Source of the DNA: ZCTH02-B3 sp036563895
Lineage (GTDB): Bacteria > Bacillota > Bacilli > Paenibacillales > Paenibacillaceae
Assembly: GCA_036563895.1 (NCBI GenBank)
Contig: DATCLN010000185.1
Coordinates: 1 to 5,101 of the forward strand
Direction of reading: 5' to 3'
DNA length: 5,101 bases
A program made the position numbers and the translations under genes. Positions within the stretch are counted from its first letter, which is position 1. The number at the start of each line of letters is the position of its first letter. The notes under the pieces were generated by a model. The model did no database searches, was not told the origin of the DNA, and was given only the letters and a program-made list of their open reading frames with translations. Below, in pieces: positions 3,522-5,101 of the stretch.

Positions 3522-5101
3522 CCGGCAGCGCGCGGGCGTAGCTGTCCGACATGGCCAGCAGGTGCAGGGCCCGCTCGAACTGGTCCCGGGTCGCCGCCGG
3601 ATGGCCGTCTTTCACGCCGTCGAAGGGATACGACACGCCGTCTTCGTAATCCCGCCCCGGCACGAACACCCCTTTGCCGGTGATCAGCGAGCCGGACGGC
3701 AGGTAGTAGCGCTCCGGCAGCAGGTTTTCCGGATGGTTCAGCAGATCCTGCCCGAAATAGATCCTGTCGCCCAGGGAGACGCCCAGCAGATTGGCCAGGG
3801 TGGGCAGCACGTCCACCTGGCCGCCCACGCGGTCGAACACCCGCGGCTCCTCGCCGGGAATATGGATGAGGAGCGGAATGTTCAGCATGTCCTGCACGTC
3901 GTATTCCCGCCCGAAGATCTCATCCTGCAGCAATTTTTTCTCGTAATGGGTCAGGGAGTATTTGGGAATCCCCACATGGTCGCCGTAGATGACGACGACG
4001 CTGCTCTCCCACAGCCCGGACTTCTTCAGCCGTTCGATGAACTGTCCCAGCGCCTCGTCGGCGTAATTCTGCGCCCGGATGTAGTCGCCGACCAGCGTAC
4101 CTTCGTACCGCTCGGGAAGCTCCATCCGGTACTTCCGCTCGGGCAGGTTGAACGGATGGTGCGCGGACATGGACACGACCATGGCGTAGAAGGGCCGCCC
4201 GGAGGAAGCCGCCTGCTCCAGCACCTCCGCGGTTTTCCGGTACAGCACCTCGTCGGAGGAGCCAAACATCACTTCGTCCTCGTCGCCGAAAAATTCCCGT
4301 TCGTAATACCGGGCAAAGCCGAGGGCCGGGTACAGCTCCTTGCGGTTCCAGAAAACGACGTCGTTCGTGTGAAACGTCATCGAGTCATAGCCGTATTCCG
4401 CCAGCAGCCGGGGCAGCCCCGGCAGCTCCTTGTCGCCGTAGACGACGGATGCCGCTCCGACGCGGGGAATGTGGAGCGACGTGTTGACGACGAATTCCGC
4501 GTCCGCCGTGTTGCCCTGGCCGACCTGCTGGAAGAAGCGGGGGAAATACCACGATTCCTTCGCCAGCCGGTTCATCACCGGCGTCACTTCCCGGCCGTCA
4601 AGGGTCAGGCCGATCAGGAAATTCTGGAACGCCTCCAGCTGGATGACGATCAGGTTCTTGCCCCGCGCCAGGCCCCAGCCTTCCGGATTCGGCACCTTCC
4701 GGATGCCCTTCAGCCCGTCGATGGCCTCGCGGGTCACCAGAGCCGGGTCGAACTCTTCCTCCAGAAGATCCGCAAACGCCACGTACGCCTCGTAATTCAG
4801 AATGCCCATGCCCTGGGCTTTCTTGATCTCGTTGATGCTGTCCTTGTGCGGCCAGCTGACGGCGACGCACCACAGCACCGACACGGCCAGCCCGGCCGCG
4901 GCCAGCTTGCGGCGGCTCACCCGCACAAATTGCGGCGCCTCGGCCCACTTCCGCGCCCAGGCCCGGAACCGGCGGCTCAGCAGCAGGCCCAGGAGGAACA
5001 GCACGATGTCGGTGAAGATGAGCAGGAAATTGAGGTGAAGCAGCGACCAGACGCTGCTTTTCACTTCGGCCAGCTGGTTGATCTGCTGCGCGGCGTGGTA
5101 C
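3508..5101 (-). CDS. LTA synthase family protein (sulfatase-fold phosphoglycerol transferase), 5' end beyond window
   Basis: The visible 530 residues are most of an LtaS/YfnI/YqgS-type enzyme. These membrane enzymes transfer glycerol phosphate from phosphatidylglycerol to build lipoteichoic acid outside the cell. Numbered from the first full codon at 5100, two membrane helices (about 20-43 and 66-83) precede the extracellular sulfatase-like domain. The family's metal and catalytic residues are all seen: E156 in VIQLEAFQNF, the nucleophile T198 in VGQGNTADAEF, W251 and R253 in FWNR, H314 in AHHPF, and D374-H375 in YGDHVGIP. These correspond to S. aureus LtaS E255, T300, W354, R356, H416, D475 and H476. 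A GTG at 5064 looks like a start, but the frame stays open to the edge with family-like sequence (YHAAQQINQLAE). The true start, with about three more helices, is therefore outside. Whether it is the main polymerase, a primase or a stress paralogue cannot be told. It is convergent with the kinase operon and shares its terminator. Confidence 0.92.
   Translation of the reverse strand, partial: YHAAQQINQLAEVKSSVWSLLHLNFLLIFTDIVLFLLGLLLSRRFRAWARKWAEAPQFVRVSRRKLAAAGLAVSVLWCVAVSWPHKDSINEIKKAQGMGILNYEAYVAFADLLEEEFDPALVTREAIDGLKGIRKVPNPEGWGLARGKNLIVIQLEAFQNFLIGLTLDGREVTPVMNRLAKESWYFPRFFQQVGQGNTADAEFVVNTSLHIPRVGAASVVYGDKELPGLPRLLAEYGYDSMTFHTNDVVFWNRKELYPALGFARYYEREFFGDEDEVMFGSSDEVLYRKTAEVLEQAASSGRPFYAMVVSMSAHHPFNLPERKYRMELPERYEGTLVGDYIRAQNYADEALGQFIERLKKSGLWESSVVVIYGDHVGIPKYSLTHYEKKLLQDEIFGREYDVQDMLNIPLLIHIPGEEPRVFDRVGGQVDVLPTLANLLGVSLGDRIYFGQDLLNHPENLLPERYYLPSGSLITGKGVFVPGRDYEDGVSYPFDGVKDGHPAATRDQFERALHLLAMSDSYARALPERRE

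Noticed and set aside
1..5101. CRISPR arrays, tRNA or rRNA genes, transposase genes
   Set aside because: None seen. The only repeats are short tandem units at gene ends, with no regularly spaced array, cloverleaf or rRNA motif recognised.

Overview
The window looks like chromosomal DNA from a GC-rich, Gram-positive Bacillales bacterium. A Paenibacillaceae-type genome (Cohnella, Thermobacillus, Paenibacillus) is my best guess from GC-rich coding sequence, AGGAGG-type ribosome binding sites, a lipoteichoic acid (LTA) synthase family gene, strong Rho-independent terminators and a group IIC-like intron. The genus is inference; no marker gene is present.

Layout from left to right. Positions 1-72, read on the minus strand, are the 5' end of a group II intron, probably class C, whose remainder lies beyond the left edge. 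It sits directly behind a bidirectional intrinsic terminator (74-118), the usual landing site for IIC introns. The terminator closes a minus-strand DoxX-family membrane protein gene (180-704). A divergent intergenic region (705-997) follows, with a sigma-A-like promoter on the plus strand and candidate operator motifs. A plus-strand three-gene operon comes next: a small GAF-domain protein resembling NreA (998-1471), a NarL/NreC-type response regulator (1510-2166) and a soluble PAS-HisKA_3-HATPase sensor kinase (2237-3421). A strong bidirectional terminator (3446-3489) separates this operon from a convergent minus-strand LTA synthase family gene (3508 to beyond 5101). That gene is cut by the right window edge.

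How the genes may work together: the GAF protein, kinase and regulator look like a cytoplasmic three-part sensory system organised like the staphylococcal nitrate/oxygen system NreABC. The gene order is A-C-B, and the kinase lacks the four clustered cysteines that hold the NreB iron-sulfur cluster. The signal is therefore probably different, or is sensed only through the GAF protein. The divergent DoxX gene is a plausible but unproven target. The LTA synthase is an independent cell-envelope gene.

The least expected small-scale feature is that three gene 3' ends carry short tandem duplications at or across the stop codon: 1455-1470, 2152-2215 and 3490-3521. No wholly new system is evident. The intron-terminator junction, the divergent Nre-like operon and the stop-codon repeats are the points worth checking.
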